Assembly (NCBI GenBank): GCA_965220955.1
Contig: CBDCRK010000046.1
Coordinates: forward strand, 1-27,061
Direction: 5' to 3'
DNA: 27,061 bases
Source: CBDCRK01 sp965220955
GTDB lineage: Bacteria > Desulfobacterota > Binatia > Bin18 > CBDCRK01
This document shows, in pieces, positions 13,724-22,510 of the stretch (its first letter is position 1; every line of letters starts with the position of its first letter). A model generated the notes under the pieces. It worked only from the letters and a program-made list of their open reading frames with translations. It was not told the DNA's origin and did no database searches. Position numbers and translations under genes: made by a program.

Positions 13724-15847
13724 CTAAGGGGAAAGGCGAAAGGTCACCACCACCAGGGTGCCATCCGGTGGTAAAGTAGCAAGGTTGGCCATAAAGCGAA
13801 CAGGTTTGTCAACATAATCGCGAACGGTAAAGGCGTGATTACCTATCTTGCCGCTCGGACAACTGTAAAGACAGGCCAAACAACCAGGACGCTGAGCGAA
13901 AGGCATGAAATTAAACCACCTCTGCCGGTTCCCGCCAAACCGCCAGGACAGGTCCTGCATGTCTTTATCTTGAAATGCCTCATGAATGGGGATGCCGGTT
14001 TCCTTTCCCTCCCAGGCAAGCGATACAGCTATAGCACTTCCCTCAACTCTTTGCTCAGGTGTAGAGCTATGGGTATTGTGCCGCTGGGTCCAGGCAGTCA
14101 TGGGGAGATTATCCCCCGGTTTTCCGCCAATCGCAATCATGGCCTCATAGAAAGCGAGATCATTAGCTGGGGTTTCCATGAACGCTCCTTTTGATGTCCC
14201 CCCGCTCCACACAAGAAAATGATAGTGGGCCTCTTCGTCCCCAGCCGCGTTAAAGCGGCGAGGATAAATGACTGCATACACTCTTACTTCCCTCTCTTCC
14301 TTATTCACTATGAGGGGAGTTTCCGGCGTAGGTGCTCGATCCACCGAGCCCGCAGCCCTAGGTTCCATCAGCCCAAGAAAGAAAAAAGCCAGAGCTAGCA
14401 TAAGACATTTACTTGTTCCTCTAGCGCTGAAACGCAGGGGTGAAATGGGCCACATCTGTCTTTTGTCCACATGGCTCCTACCCCATATCTCCCATAGCAG
14501 AACGGCAAAAAACGGCAGATATTCTAGCCAGATAAACCATTGAAAAACCTGGGGAGTTCCCCGGTAGAGGAAATAAAAGGCTAGATAATAGAGGCTAAGG
14601 AGACCAGAGAGGAGAATCCAGGAACGTAGAGGAAAAAGACAAAGGAAGGGCACCACCCAGATAAAATACCATGGATTCCCCACCGGGCTGAGTAAAAAAA
14701 GAACACCCACAACAAGAAATCCCACCCAAAGAAAATTGTCATCTGCCCTAACATCGAAGCGGCGCAAGAGGAGCAAAAGACAGAGACCTAGTGCTCCGAT
14801 AACTACGGCATTAGCTAACCAGCGATCTTCCACCATGGCCAGAACCAGGGGAAAGAGCAAGCTATTCATCTTCCACTCCTGGGCATAGGTCAACGTTCCC
14901 TGCCAGAGTCCCACCCCCGCTCGAAAGAAAGGGGCATAACCCACCCCGATAATCATAGCTACGCAGAGTAATCCATATACTGTGGCCCTTGTTCCTTGCC
15001 GCCAATAGCTACGGAGCGCAAACACAGGAACAAAGACCAGAGGGTATCCCTTAGCCAGGACAGCCAGGGCCAAGCTGGCATACCCGAGAACTTCCTTCTT
15101 TTTTAGAACAAAAAGAAAAGCCAGGCAGGTAAAGAAAGAGGGCAGCGCATCGTAGTGCGCCGAGTTAACAACTTCCTTAACCACCAGGGGCGACCAGGCA
15201 TAGATAAGGACAAGGGTGGGCTTCTGCCGTAGGTGCAAAAGCAGAGAGACCAGGAGAAAAGCAGTGCCTAGATCAAAAGCAATAAAGACCAACCTTAACG
15301 CCGTGAGGTTGCCCGGCCCCAACATCGCCGCTATCCCCAAAACGCCCTCAGCCAGGGGAGGATAAATCGTTGGTATCCAGGAATGATTGACTCGGGATAA
15401 AATGGTCGCAAAAACCGGGTCTGCCTTGGCAATCTGAGAGAGTTGGGCTAAGGACTCCTGTTTTCCTGATTTCTGCTCCTCATACTCCCACACTTCTTGT
15501 GGCGCATAGGAATATGGGTTTAACCCCGAGGCTACCACTTGGCCGTCCCACAAGTAACGATAGAAATCGTCCTCTTGAATAGGGCTTGACAACAGCAGGG
15601 AGCCCCGAAAGGCTAGAGCAAAGCCAAAGATAAGGAGGAGAGTCTGCCTTTGAGCCGGGAGAGAGCATATCGCCCAAATCGCACCCGTGTAGAGGAGAAA
15701 AGCCAAAAGGTAGAGCCCTATAAAGAATAGAATGGGTCTTTCCAAATGCCCCTGACCATAGATAAACTGCTGGCTTAAGAGAGCCAGACCTCCATACAGG
15801 CCCAAGGACATAAACCCCAGAAGCAGGAACAAAGCTCGCTTGGTCAT
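13724..15847 (-). CDS. GT-C membrane glycosyltransferase fused to a YdjY-like Cys-rich domain
   Basis: 707 residues. Residues 1-455 are a polytopic GT-C (DUF2029/mannosyltransferase-like) domain: about ten hydrophobic segments, with the acidic loop motif QEDDFYRYLWDG (91-102) after the second or third helix, and YPP (162-164). Residues 480-500 form a further hydrophobic segment ending in RAAG. Residues 518-707 match the YdjY-like domain: SGGTSKGAFMETP (548-560), FYEAMIAIGGKPGDN (566-580) and CLACLYSC (656-663; C656, C659, C663). YdjY is often annotated as ferredoxin-like without proof. First gene of the minus-strand operon and divergent from the tlpA-like gene across 93 bp. The fusion would hang the YdjY part outside the membrane. 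Confidence 0.82.
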   Translation of the reverse strand: MTKRALFLLLGFMSLGLYGGLALLSQQFIYGQGHLERPILFFIGLYLLAFLLYTGAIWAICSLPAQRQTLLLIFGFALAFRGSLLLSSPIQEDDFYRYLWDGQVVASGLNPYSYAPQEVWEYEEQKSGKQESLAQLSQIAKADPVFATILSRVNHSWIPTIYPPLAEGVLGIAAMLGPGNLTALRLVFIAFDLGTAFLLVSLLLHLRQKPTLVLIYAWSPLVVKEVVNSAHYDALPSFFTCLAFLFVLKKKEVLGYASLALAVLAKGYPLVFVPVFALRSYWRQGTRATVYGLLCVAMIIGVGYAPFFRAGVGLWQGTLTYAQEWKMNSLLFPLVLAMVEDRWLANAVVIGALGLCLLLLLRRFDVRADDNFLWVGFLVVGVLFLLSPVGNPWYFIWVVPFLCLFPLRSWILLSGLLSLYYLAFYFLYRGTPQVFQWFIWLEYLPFFAVLLWEIWGRSHVDKRQMWPISPLRFSARGTSKCLMLALAFFFLGLMEPRAAGSVDRAPTPETPLIVNKEEREVRVYAVIYPRRFNAAGDEEAHYHFLVWSGGTSKGAFMETPANDLAFYEAMIAIGGKPGDNLPMTAWTQRHNTHSSTPEQRVEGSAIAVSLAWEGKETGIPIHEAFQDKDMQDLSWRFGGNRQRWFNFMPFAQRPGCLACLYSCPSGKIGNHAFTVRDYVDKPVRFMANLATLPPDGTLVVVTFRLSP

Positions 15848-15940
15848 TGGCTTCCCTTTGGAACCATTCCTCTAAGGGGAGGATTTATATTATCCTATGG
15901 TATAGATAACGAACAGGGGTATTTCGTCTGGCGAAAACAT

Positions 15941-16588
15941 ATGCCACAATCCATTAAAGTCCTGGCACAAGCTTTTTCTCCAGACGGACAAGAGAAAGGA
16001 GTGGATACCTACGTGAAGTACGGTGGTACTCTTAGCGGAGTTGTTCTTATTCTAATCGCTAGCCTTTTTTTGGCTGGCTACCTCACACTCTCTCCTACCA
16101 AGTCTTCTGTTTCCAACACGGGCCAGGTCGAAGCGGCCGCAGCTGATCCCTATGGCCAGTATGCTTTTTCCCTTTCCACTATCGATGGCAAAGTACTTGA
16201 GCTGGCAGAGTACCACGGACAAGTTACGTTGGTGAACTTCTGGGCCACCTGGTGTGGACCTTGTCGTCTCGAGACGCCGGCGCTTGTGCGGATGCAGAAA
16301 AAGTATGGGGACAACGGATTCGCAGTTATTGGTATAGCTGTACAGAGCGGGGAAGAAGAAGTTAAGGAATTTGTCCAGGAGTTTTCTGTCCCCTATGCGA
16401 TAGGAATCGACACTGACAGTGAGGTCGCGGAACGCTACCATCTCTTTGCACTTCCAGTCAGTTTTCTTTTCTCCTCTGAGGGAACGCTGCAACATACTTT
16501 TACCGGCTTTGTGAAGGAGAAAGACCTAGAAGAGCAGCTCCAAGCCCTACTGGGGAAAAGTAAGATGGAGCAGGTTGCAGCAAACTAA
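15941..16588 (+). CDS. Membrane-anchored TlpA/ResA-type thiol-disulfide oxidoreductase
   Basis: 215 residues. A cytoplasmic N-terminal stretch (1-28) precedes one transmembrane anchor (about 30-50), then an extracytoplasmic thioredoxin domain. The active site is WCGPC (104-108; C105, C108) within NFWATWCGPC, and the cis-Pro loop is ALPVSF. TlpA/ResA-type proteins reduce disulfides in the periplasm, for example of apocytochrome c. No ccm gene is nearby, so the target is unknown. Divergent from the GT-C/YdjY gene whose C-terminal domain carries three Cys; that domain might be a client (speculative). No strong ribosome binding site precedes ATG 15941. Confidence 0.9.
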   Translation: MPQSIKVLAQAFSPDGQEKGVDTYVKYGGTLSGVVLILIASLFLAGYLTLSPTKSSVSNTGQVEAAAADPYGQYAFSLSTIDGKVLELAEYHGQVTLVNFWATWCGPCRLETPALVRMQKKYGDNGFAVIGIAVQSGEEEVKEFVQEFSVPYAIGIDTDSEVAERYHLFALPVSFLFSSEGTLQHTFTGFVKEKDLEEQLQALLGKSKMEQVAAN

Positions 16589-16650
16589 GCCTTCCGTCTT
16601 TCATCTTTTTATCCGTAGATACAGACTATTCGTATAGTGTTCCTCCTAAG

Positions 16651-17907
16651 ATGCGGTCCGCCTTTATCTGGGTGACGGAGCAACAGGGAATCTCCCCCCT
16701 TACCAAGATAGGGGGACTGACCTTACTTCAACGCGCCCTCCTTACTGCCCAACGGGCAGGAGTCCAAAAGTGTTACCTGTTCGCCGGAGAAAAAAATGAG
16801 CAGTTAGCGATCTCAGTGAAAGAAAATAAGGGGCTTACCTGCGAAATCGTCTGGCTCAACGAAGATCATCAAGAGCAGGTCCTTTCTCCTGAAGACGATC
16901 CTGACCACTTTGTATTCTTTACTACAGACACCCTTCTTCAGCCTGCCCTGATTACAGAGATGGCTCAGAGAGCCCGAGCAGAAGAGGTCTGGACGGTCAC
17001 GGAAGACAAGGAAAAGTATACTCTGGCCCTTTTCCCGCTTTCCCTTCTTCCACAGGTATTTTCTTGCCTAAAACAAGGGAACAATCCCCTGGACTTGAGG
17101 GGCGGGGGGACTTTGTGGGGATATATAGTAAAGACCTTTGTTCTCCTGGGCCATTTTCTCCACCACCTCTCTTCCTCTTATTCCCCTTCGCAGGCCGAGA
17201 AAGACCTCCTCATCTCTTTGGAACACTCCAGAGACGGATTCACCGACACATTCTTCTACCGCCGCCTCTCCCGGCCCCTCAGCCGCCTGGTAGTACAAAC
17301 CTCTCTGCGTCCCAACCACATCACCCTGCTCTTTTTTGGCATTGGGCTTATAGGAGCGGCCTGCTTTCTTTTTAGTGGATATTGGGGCCCGGTGGTAGGA
17401 GCCATATTGCTAATGCTAGCGGTCACGGTGGACAATGTAGACGGCGAAGTAGCCCGCATAAAGTTTCTTGAGTCAGACTTTGGTGAATGGCTGGATAACA
17501 CCTGCGGCACCATCATGTACATAGCTGCCTTTCTAGGATTAGGAGTGGGGGTATGGGAAAGAGGAGAGTTAAACAAGGTTAGCTTTCTTGCCATAAGCCT
17601 CCTGGCCGGGGCGATTTTCTCCTTTCCCCTGGTCACATGGGCAGAAAGAACAAAAGGACGAGGAGGGTGGGAGGACAAGGTTATCCGGGCCATGGTGAAA
17701 AGCCTGACCTCTCATGATTTCGTTGTCCTCTTCTTGCTTAGCGCCCTTGTGGGCAAACTCCACTGGTTTTTTTGGGGGGCAGCCATAGGAGCGAACCTCT
17801 TTTGGCTCATCCTGGCCTGGCTGCTTTTCCGCTCAGGCCGCCCGCCCACTCTTAGAACCCTAATCTCTCTACTTCGTCCTCCGGTACGCGAAGCTGAGGT
17901 TGATTAA
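16651..17907 (+). CDS. Nucleotidyltransferase-like / CDP-alcohol phosphatidyltransferase fusion, catalytic Asp replaced
   Basis: 418 residues. Residues 1-170 resemble an NTP-transferase fold (FFTTDTLLQP at 89-98) but lack the GxGxR nucleotide loop. Residues 200-400 are a membrane CDP-alcohol phosphatidyltransferase domain. The order is that of the bifunctional inositol-phosphate cytidylyltransferase/DIPP synthase. The signature D(x)2DG(x)2AR(x)8G(x)3D(x)3D is met at D261, D264, G265, A268, R269, G278 and D282, but the final Asp is Gly286 (GGC at 17506-17508). That Asp is the proposed catalytic base, so activity is in doubt. About five hydrophobic segments follow. Lies 62 nt after the TlpA gene; no clear ribosome binding site. 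Product unassigned. Confidence 0.8.
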   Translation: MRSAFIWVTEQQGISPLTKIGGLTLLQRALLTAQRAGVQKCYLFAGEKNEQLAISVKENKGLTCEIVWLNEDHQEQVLSPEDDPDHFVFFTTDTLLQPALITEMAQRARAEEVWTVTEDKEKYTLALFPLSLLPQVFSCLKQGNNPLDLRGGGTLWGYIVKTFVLLGHFLHHLSSSYSPSQAEKDLLISLEHSRDGFTDTFFYRRLSRPLSRLVVQTSLRPNHITLLFFGIGLIGAACFLFSGYWGPVVGAILLMLAVTVDNVDGEVARIKFLESDFGEWLDNTCGTIMYIAAFLGLGVGVWERGELNKVSFLAISLLAGAIFSFPLVTWAERTKGRGGWEDKVIRAMVKSLTSHDFVVLFLLSALVGKLHWFFWGAAIGANLFWLILAWLLFRSGRPPTLRTLISLLRPPVREAEVD

Positions 17908-17988
17908 GGGCTACATGTCAAGCCTGAGGCTATTCTCTCGCCATTCTGCTGCCCTTGTCAAAAAATACCTGCGGGTAGTCAGCCCTAT

Positions 17989-19254
17989 TTATGAACCCGG
18001 CAACAGATCCTTTACGACTCTCCCTTCTTTCATGACCAGCACGACTTTGTTTGGATCGGCAAAAAGCTGGACGCCTTCAAGGGGATTGCCATCCACAACA
18101 ATCATATCGGCCCACTTGCCCTCTGCAATCGTGCCGGTCCTATCGGCCAGGCCAAAGATCTCGGCGTTCACTTTGGTAGCACTGACAATCGCTTCCATGG
18201 GGCTGAGGCCCGTCTGAGCTTTGAAGACCAGCTCGCTGCCGTTCTGTCCCTGCATGGCGCCGCCAAAAGCGTCGGTACCAGAACCGATCTGAATCTTATC
18301 CCGATTGGCTAGGGCAAGACGTAAACATTTTTCTGCCCGAGCCACCGCCTCTGCCATCTTCCTCTTTTGCGTTTCCGGTAAGTTTGCTCCCCCCTTAGCT
18401 GGATCAAAAGCGTTCATAACCGTGAGCGTGGGAATAAGCGCACATTTCTTCTCGGCCATTAGCTCAATCAGCTCCTGGGTGATAAAGGTGCCATGTTCGA
18501 TGGAGCGCACTCCGGCAAGAACCGCGTGGCGAATCGCAGCCGGCGAGTGGCAGTGGGCCATCACTTCTTTGTCCGCTGACTTGGCCACGTCTACTATGGC
18601 CCGCAGTTCATCCGGAGTAAACTGCACCGCCTCTAAAGGGTCATGAGGCGACATCACCCCTCCCCCGGCCATTACCTTAATCCAATCTGCCCCATTTTTG
18701 AGCTGCTGGCGAGCAGCTTTGATGACTTCAGGCACTCCATCACAAACGGTAGATGGAGCCCCTATCCCCCAGAAGGCAAGGCCATATCCCCTACTACCAC
18801 GTGAGGGGGTAAAGTCACCGTGCCCTCCTGTCTGCGAGAGCACACCACAGCTCAAAAGAAGCCGGGGACCGTTAATATAGCCCTGTTCCACCGCCTCCCG
18901 TATATCCTGATTGGCTCCGCCCGCATCACGCACTGTGGTGAATCCCGCTGCCAGTGTCTTCTCCAGTGCTTCCTTGATCTGAATGGCATGGATCACGGCC
19001 GGAGAAGATTCGCTGCCGGAAAGAAGTTTAGCTATATTTCCAACAATAACCACATGCACGTGGGCATCAATGAGACCCGGAAGGAGAGCCCGGCCTCCAA
19101 GATCAATCCGTTTGACCTCGGGTGGCACTTCCATAGGGCCGGGACTCACTCTTCTGATCGAGGAACCCTCAACAAGTACGCTGGCTCCTGGCCTCGCCTC
19201 CTGACCGGTGCCATCAATAAGAAGGGCGTTGGTAAAAAGAGTGGACTGGATCAT
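17989..19254 (-). CDS. Metal-dependent amidohydrolase (imidazolonepropionase/prolidase-like)
   Basis: 421 residues, full-length amidohydrolase superfamily barrel with N- and C-terminal beta-sandwich parts. The metal site is complete: H65 and H67 in DAHVHV, the carbamylatable K193 in DWIKVMAGGG, H234 and H236 in MAHCHS, H254 in SIEHGT and D328 in GSGTDAF. The pattern with Lys in WIKV matches the Xaa-Arg/Xaa-Pro dipeptidase and related group. The substrate cannot be told. ATG 19254 has AGGAGG about 5 nt upstream. It follows the alpha/beta hydrolase by 33 nt and is convergent with the phosphatidyltransferase gene, with no clear terminator in the 81-nt gap. No signal peptide, so cytosolic. Confidence 0.9.
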   Translation of the reverse strand: MIQSTLFTNALLIDGTGQEARPGASVLVEGSSIRRVSPGPMEVPPEVKRIDLGGRALLPGLIDAHVHVVIVGNIAKLLSGSESSPAVIHAIQIKEALEKTLAAGFTTVRDAGGANQDIREAVEQGYINGPRLLLSCGVLSQTGGHGDFTPSRGSRGYGLAFWGIGAPSTVCDGVPEVIKAARQQLKNGADWIKVMAGGGVMSPHDPLEAVQFTPDELRAIVDVAKSADKEVMAHCHSPAAIRHAVLAGVRSIEHGTFITQELIELMAEKKCALIPTLTVMNAFDPAKGGANLPETQKRKMAEAVARAEKCLRLALANRDKIQIGSGTDAFGGAMQGQNGSELVFKAQTGLSPMEAIVSATKVNAEIFGLADRTGTIAEGKWADMIVVDGNPLEGVQLFADPNKVVLVMKEGRVVKDLLPGS

Positions 19255-19287
19255 ACTCGCCTCCTGTGGAGATTTTATAACGTCTCT

Positions 19288-20067
19288 TTAATTCTTCAAG
19301 AAATCGGCGATGACCCTTGCAGTTTCTTCCGGCTTCTCAAACGGTGGAGCATGGCCGCACTTCTCCAGGAGCACAAGCCGCGAGCCGGCTATTGCCTGCT
19401 GATAAGCCCGGCCATGTTCTACCGGTACAAGCCGGTCAGCATCTCCCCAAAGGATGAGCGTGGGCACAGTGATGCGATAGAGACGCTCTCTAAGCTTGGG
19501 ATTGTGGAGATAGGGATTCCAGCCCACCCGGGCGGTAGCCTCGCGGGCTTTAAGCACCATCTCTAGGACTTCGGGCGAAGGAGCCTCAGGAATAAACGTC
19601 CTGGCTAGCTCGGACTCCGGGTTATAGAAGACCAGGCGGCGAGTCTCCTCCGGGGTAGCGGCAAAGATATCCGCTACCGGCGCATCCTTTACTCTGAGAC
19701 CCACAGCATCCATGAGGACAAGCTTGCGGATGCGTTGAGCATAGCGGGTAGCCAACTCTGCTGCCAGCCATCCCCCTAAGGACAGGCCAACAATGTTGGG
19801 TTTGTCCAACTCTAGTTGGTCCATAAGATCAGTGATGTGGAACACCAAATCTTCCATGGTATCAATCTTCTCCAGCCCTTCGGATTTGCTAAAACCCGGC
19901 TGGGCAGGCAGGTAAACGGTAAAGTGTCGGGAGAGGGCCTCAAAGAAAGGCAGCCACATGACTTCTCCTCCAGCGCTGTGCAGATACAGCAGAGGATCAC
20001 CCATACCTCCTTTAAGAAGCTGGATTTTTGTACCTCGTACTTCAAGCATTTCTTCTTGATATGCCAT
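19288..20067 (-). CDS. Alpha/beta hydrolase (MhpC-like)
   Basis: 259 residues, classic alpha/beta hydrolase. Nucleophile elbow GLSLGG with S96; acid D211 in WGDADRLVP; H239 in CGHAPPFEKPE; oxyanion region LHSAGG (29-34). The size and the C-terminal GHAPxxExPE resemble meta-cleavage C-C hydrolases, but esterases and haloperoxidase-like proteins share it. No signal peptide. First gene of a two-gene unit with the amidohydrolase, suggesting a small catabolic pair; no aromatic dioxygenase gene is nearby to support a ring-cleavage role. An imperfect palindrome lies 17 nt upstream of the start codon, and no clear ribosome binding site competes with ATG 20067. Confidence 0.88.
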   Translation of the reverse strand: MAYQEEMLEVRGTKIQLLKGGMGDPLLYLHSAGGEVMWLPFFEALSRHFTVYLPAQPGFSKSEGLEKIDTMEDLVFHITDLMDQLELDKPNIVGLSLGGWLAAELATRYAQRIRKLVLMDAVGLRVKDAPVADIFAATPEETRRLVFYNPESELARTFIPEAPSPEVLEMVLKAREATARVGWNPYLHNPKLRERLYRITVPTLILWGDADRLVPVEHGRAYQQAIAGSRLVLLEKCGHAPPFEKPEETARVIADFLKN

Positions 20068-20083
20068 GAGCCACCTCTATCTC

Positions 20084-20110
20084 TAGGGGCTGGTTTGAAA
20101 CCCGCCCCTA
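20084..20110. repeat. 27-nt dispersed-type palindrome
   Basis: TAGGGGCTGGTTT (20084-20096) and AAACCCGCCCCTA (20098-20110) are inverted repeats with one mismatch around a single G. The GGGGCGGGTTT type is a common intergenic palindrome in bacterial genomes. It lies in the 279-bp gap between divergent genes; the rest of that gap (20111-20346) shows no gene, only a TTGACA (20268-20273) with a poor -10 (TAGAGG, 20291-20296) that might serve the amidohydrolase gene. Confidence 0.7.
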
Positions 20111-20346
20111 CTCCTCTTAGGATCTTGTTTGTCCCCTCTAGCACAACCGTAACTGCTTGCCTACCTCTTTTTCGCCGGGTTTGTTCCAGAGGTTTTGAGC
20201 GGCTCGGCTCAGGACACCACCCGGGTTACCCCCTGTGGCAGAGGTACCCATCCTGAGGTTCAGAGAATTGACATGGGGGGTCCCAACCTGTAGAGGGAAA
20301 AGCAGGGGGTGATACTTTAAATAAAAAATAAAAAGGAGGATCAGTT

Positions 20347-21474
20347 ATGGCTAGTTACCGAGTCATATCATCGGACAGTCATATATTTGAGCCACAAGAC
20401 TTGTGGACAAGCAGGGTCGATCGCAAGTTCAGAGACCGAGCACCACACGTTGTCCACCGTGCGGAGGATGACAGTGACTGGTGGGTCTGCGACGGTATGA
20501 AGGGGGCCGGTGGCGGGTCCGGTGGGTCACAGGCAGGCAAAAGGTTTACGGATCCGGAAAAGCTGAGTTTTGCCGATAACATGGCAAACGTCCGGCTGGG
20601 GGGCTACATTCCCGAGGAGCATGCGAGAGACATGGATCTCGATGGGATCGATGCAGGCCTCATCTATCCTACCGAAGGCCTTTTACTGTACAGTGTACCA
20701 GACAGCGAGCTTCTAACAGCCATCTGCAGAGCGTTCAATGACTGGCTGGTCGAGTTCTGTAAACCTCTTCCTAACCGGCTCAAGGGCATTGCCATGCTCA
20801 ACATCGACAATGTACAGGAGGGCGTAAAGGATCTGGAACACTATGCTAAGATGGGGCTTGCCGGAGCCATGATCACCGTGTATCCCGTTGCGGGAAGGCC
20901 GTACGATTCGTCGGAGTATGAACCCCTCTGGGCCGCAGCCCAGGACCTGGAAATGCCCCTTAGCCTCCATGTTGGCACCAACCGTCCAGGACCGGACGAT
21001 GCCTTTGTAGACCTCGAATCCACTCCCCCTCCCTTTTTGATTAATGTGGACCACTGGGTGCGGATGTCCCTGGCCCAGATGATCTTCGGCGGTGTATTCG
21101 AGCGCTATCCGAAACTGCAGGTGGGATCCATAGAACATGAACTGTCCTGGGTTGTTCATTTCCTGGATCGACTGGACTACAATTATATACAAAGACCCCC
21201 TACTGGAGGCCGGCGCAAGTTTAAGGAGAACATACTTCCCAGCGAAGTTTTCCACCGCAATGTGTTCCTTAGCTTTCAAGATGATGCTCTGGGGGTAAAG
21301 CTTCGGGACATTATAGGGGTGGATAACCTCCTGTGGGGCTCAGATTATCCCCATCCAGAAACTACTTTCCCAAGGAGCCGGCAGGTTCTTGAAGAGATTC
21401 TGGCTGATTGTACCGAGGAGGAGAAGACCAAGATCGCCGGCGGGAATGCCGCCAGGATATACCATTTCAACTAG
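20347..21474 (+). CDS. Amidohydrolase_2 (ACMSD-like) family protein
   Basis: 375 residues, PF04909-type barrel related to aminocarboxymuconate semialdehyde decarboxylase and gamma-resorcylate decarboxylase. It begins SSDSHIFEP with D10 and H12, then H208 in SLHVGTN and D333 in LLWGSDYPHPE, the set expected for the D-x-H subfamily that replaces the usual HxH. EHELSWVVHFLDRLD (263-277) is characteristic. A Gly-rich loop MKGAGGGSGG (51-60) is an unusual insertion. Enzymes of this group decarboxylate or hydrolyse; the substrate is not evident. AAGGAGG lies 7-8 nt before ATG 20347. It stands alone between two minus-strand genes, only 34 nt from the convergent lipid kinase stop. Confidence 0.88.
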   Translation: MASYRVISSDSHIFEPQDLWTSRVDRKFRDRAPHVVHRAEDDSDWWVCDGMKGAGGGSGGSQAGKRFTDPEKLSFADNMANVRLGGYIPEEHARDMDLDGIDAGLIYPTEGLLLYSVPDSELLTAICRAFNDWLVEFCKPLPNRLKGIAMLNIDNVQEGVKDLEHYAKMGLAGAMITVYPVAGRPYDSSEYEPLWAAAQDLEMPLSLHVGTNRPGPDDAFVDLESTPPPFLINVDHWVRMSLAQMIFGGVFERYPKLQVGSIEHELSWVVHFLDRLDYNYIQRPPTGGRRKFKENILPSEVFHRNVFLSFQDDALGVKLRDIIGVDNLLWGSDYPHPETTFPRSRQVLEEILADCTEEEKTKIAGGNAARIYHFN

Positions 21475-21508
21475 AGGCTTATCTTTCCTCTTGATGAATA
21501 AACCTGAG

Positions 21509-22399
21509 CTAAACGGGAACTATCACCTTGAGCGCCTGGGGCACAACCGAGAGGGTGGCGGGTAGAGTGCCTATCCGTTCACCATCGGCATAGATATCAC
21601 AGGGAGAGTCTGCCTGCACCCTCATCTCTCTTACCCGCAAGGTCTCGACGCCCTTATGATACACATGGGAACCCCCAAAAACCCGAGGAAAAGCTAACAA
21701 TAGTTGTCCTCTATTTATGCCGCCAATCACACAAACATCAAGAAGCCCGTCATCAGGCTGCGCGGCAGGAAGCAGCGCCATTCCGGCCGCGCAGCTCCAG
21801 GTGTTGCCTGCTGCCACCATCCAGCCATAGTAGTGACCCTCACGGCCATTGGTTATAACAGTAAAGCGCAGGGGTTGGTAAGCAAAAACCGCAGCCAGGG
21901 TAGCTAGAGTATAAATCTGAGGAAGCGGTAGCCGGCTCAGCCGGTTGGCCCGGCGATTCACCTCAGCGGCCAAACCCATCACAGCAACGGAGAAAAAATA
22001 GTGAGCCTGGGCGTGGCCAGCGTTGACACGGCCAACATCTACAGTGCGGACCGATTCCTGAGCCAAAGTCCGACAGGCCTCAGCCAACCCTAGAGGAATG
22101 CCAAGTCCTCGGGCAAAGTCATTGCCTCCGCCCGCTGGCACAATCCCCAGAGCGACTTCGCTCCTCACTAGCTCCTGGGCCACTTGATTAACTAGGCCAT
22201 CCCCTCCAACTGCTACTACCGCATCATACCCTCGCTCCACCGCCTCACGGGCAAGTTCTGTCGGATGGGTAGGAGAACGGCTAGTAATCACCTCGCCCCC
22301 AAGATTTGAGGCATGAAGTTCCTGGGTGAGATGGGAGGAAAAACGTCGGCTGCGGGCCCGGCGCGAAGTCGGATTCATAATCAGTAAGCGTTTAGCCAT
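21509..22399 (-). CDS. Diacylglycerol kinase-like lipid kinase (DagK/YegS/LCB5 family)
   Basis: 296 residues, full length for the family. The nucleotide-binding motif GGDGLVNQV (about 64-72) and the PAGGGNDFARGLGIP segment are the standard GGDGT and GTGNDFAR regions, with G in place of T in both (GGDGL, GGGND). The C-terminal beta-sandwich carries the DGLLDV and YADGERI motifs. It phosphorylates a lipid alcohol such as diacylglycerol or a sphingoid base; which one is open. It is peripheral to the inner membrane. It follows HMG-CoA reductase after a 140-bp gap filled with palindromes, and is convergent with the ACMSD-like gene. No good ribosome binding site precedes ATG 22399. Confidence 0.9.
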   Translation of the reverse strand: MAKRLLIMNPTSRRARSRRFSSHLTQELHASNLGGEVITSRSPTHPTELAREAVERGYDAVVAVGGDGLVNQVAQELVRSEVALGIVPAGGGNDFARGLGIPLGLAEACRTLAQESVRTVDVGRVNAGHAQAHYFFSVAVMGLAAEVNRRANRLSRLPLPQIYTLATLAAVFAYQPLRFTVITNGREGHYYGWMVAAGNTWSCAAGMALLPAAQPDDGLLDVCVIGGINRGQLLLAFPRVFGGSHVYHKGVETLRVREMRVQADSPCDIYADGERIGTLPATLSVVPQALKVIVPV

Positions 22400-22408
22400 C
22401 AGAGGTAG

Positions 22409-22429
22409 GGGCGAACTTTGTATTCGCCC
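22409..22429. repeat. Palindrome 1 of intergenic cluster
   Basis: GGGCGAA (22409-22415) and TTCGCCC (22423-22429) flank CTTTGTA. The GTAGGGGCGAA...TTCGCCC form is a very common dispersed bacterial intergenic palindrome. Confidence 0.75.
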
Positions 22430-22452
22430 TGCTATTTACGATCCTCCCATCG

Positions 22453-22471
22453 GGTGATCACAAGGATCACC
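22453..22471. repeat. Palindrome 2 of intergenic cluster
   Basis: GGTGATC (22453-22459) and GATCACC (22465-22471) flank ACAAG. The core CACAAGG is the reverse complement of CCTTGTG, the usual core of the first palindrome's family, and ACTAC at the right matches GTAG at its left, so the two look like related elements in opposite orientation. Confidence 0.7.
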
Positions 22472-22510
22472 ACTACAGATTTTGGCTGACAGCTAATGGC
22501 TGAGCGCCTG

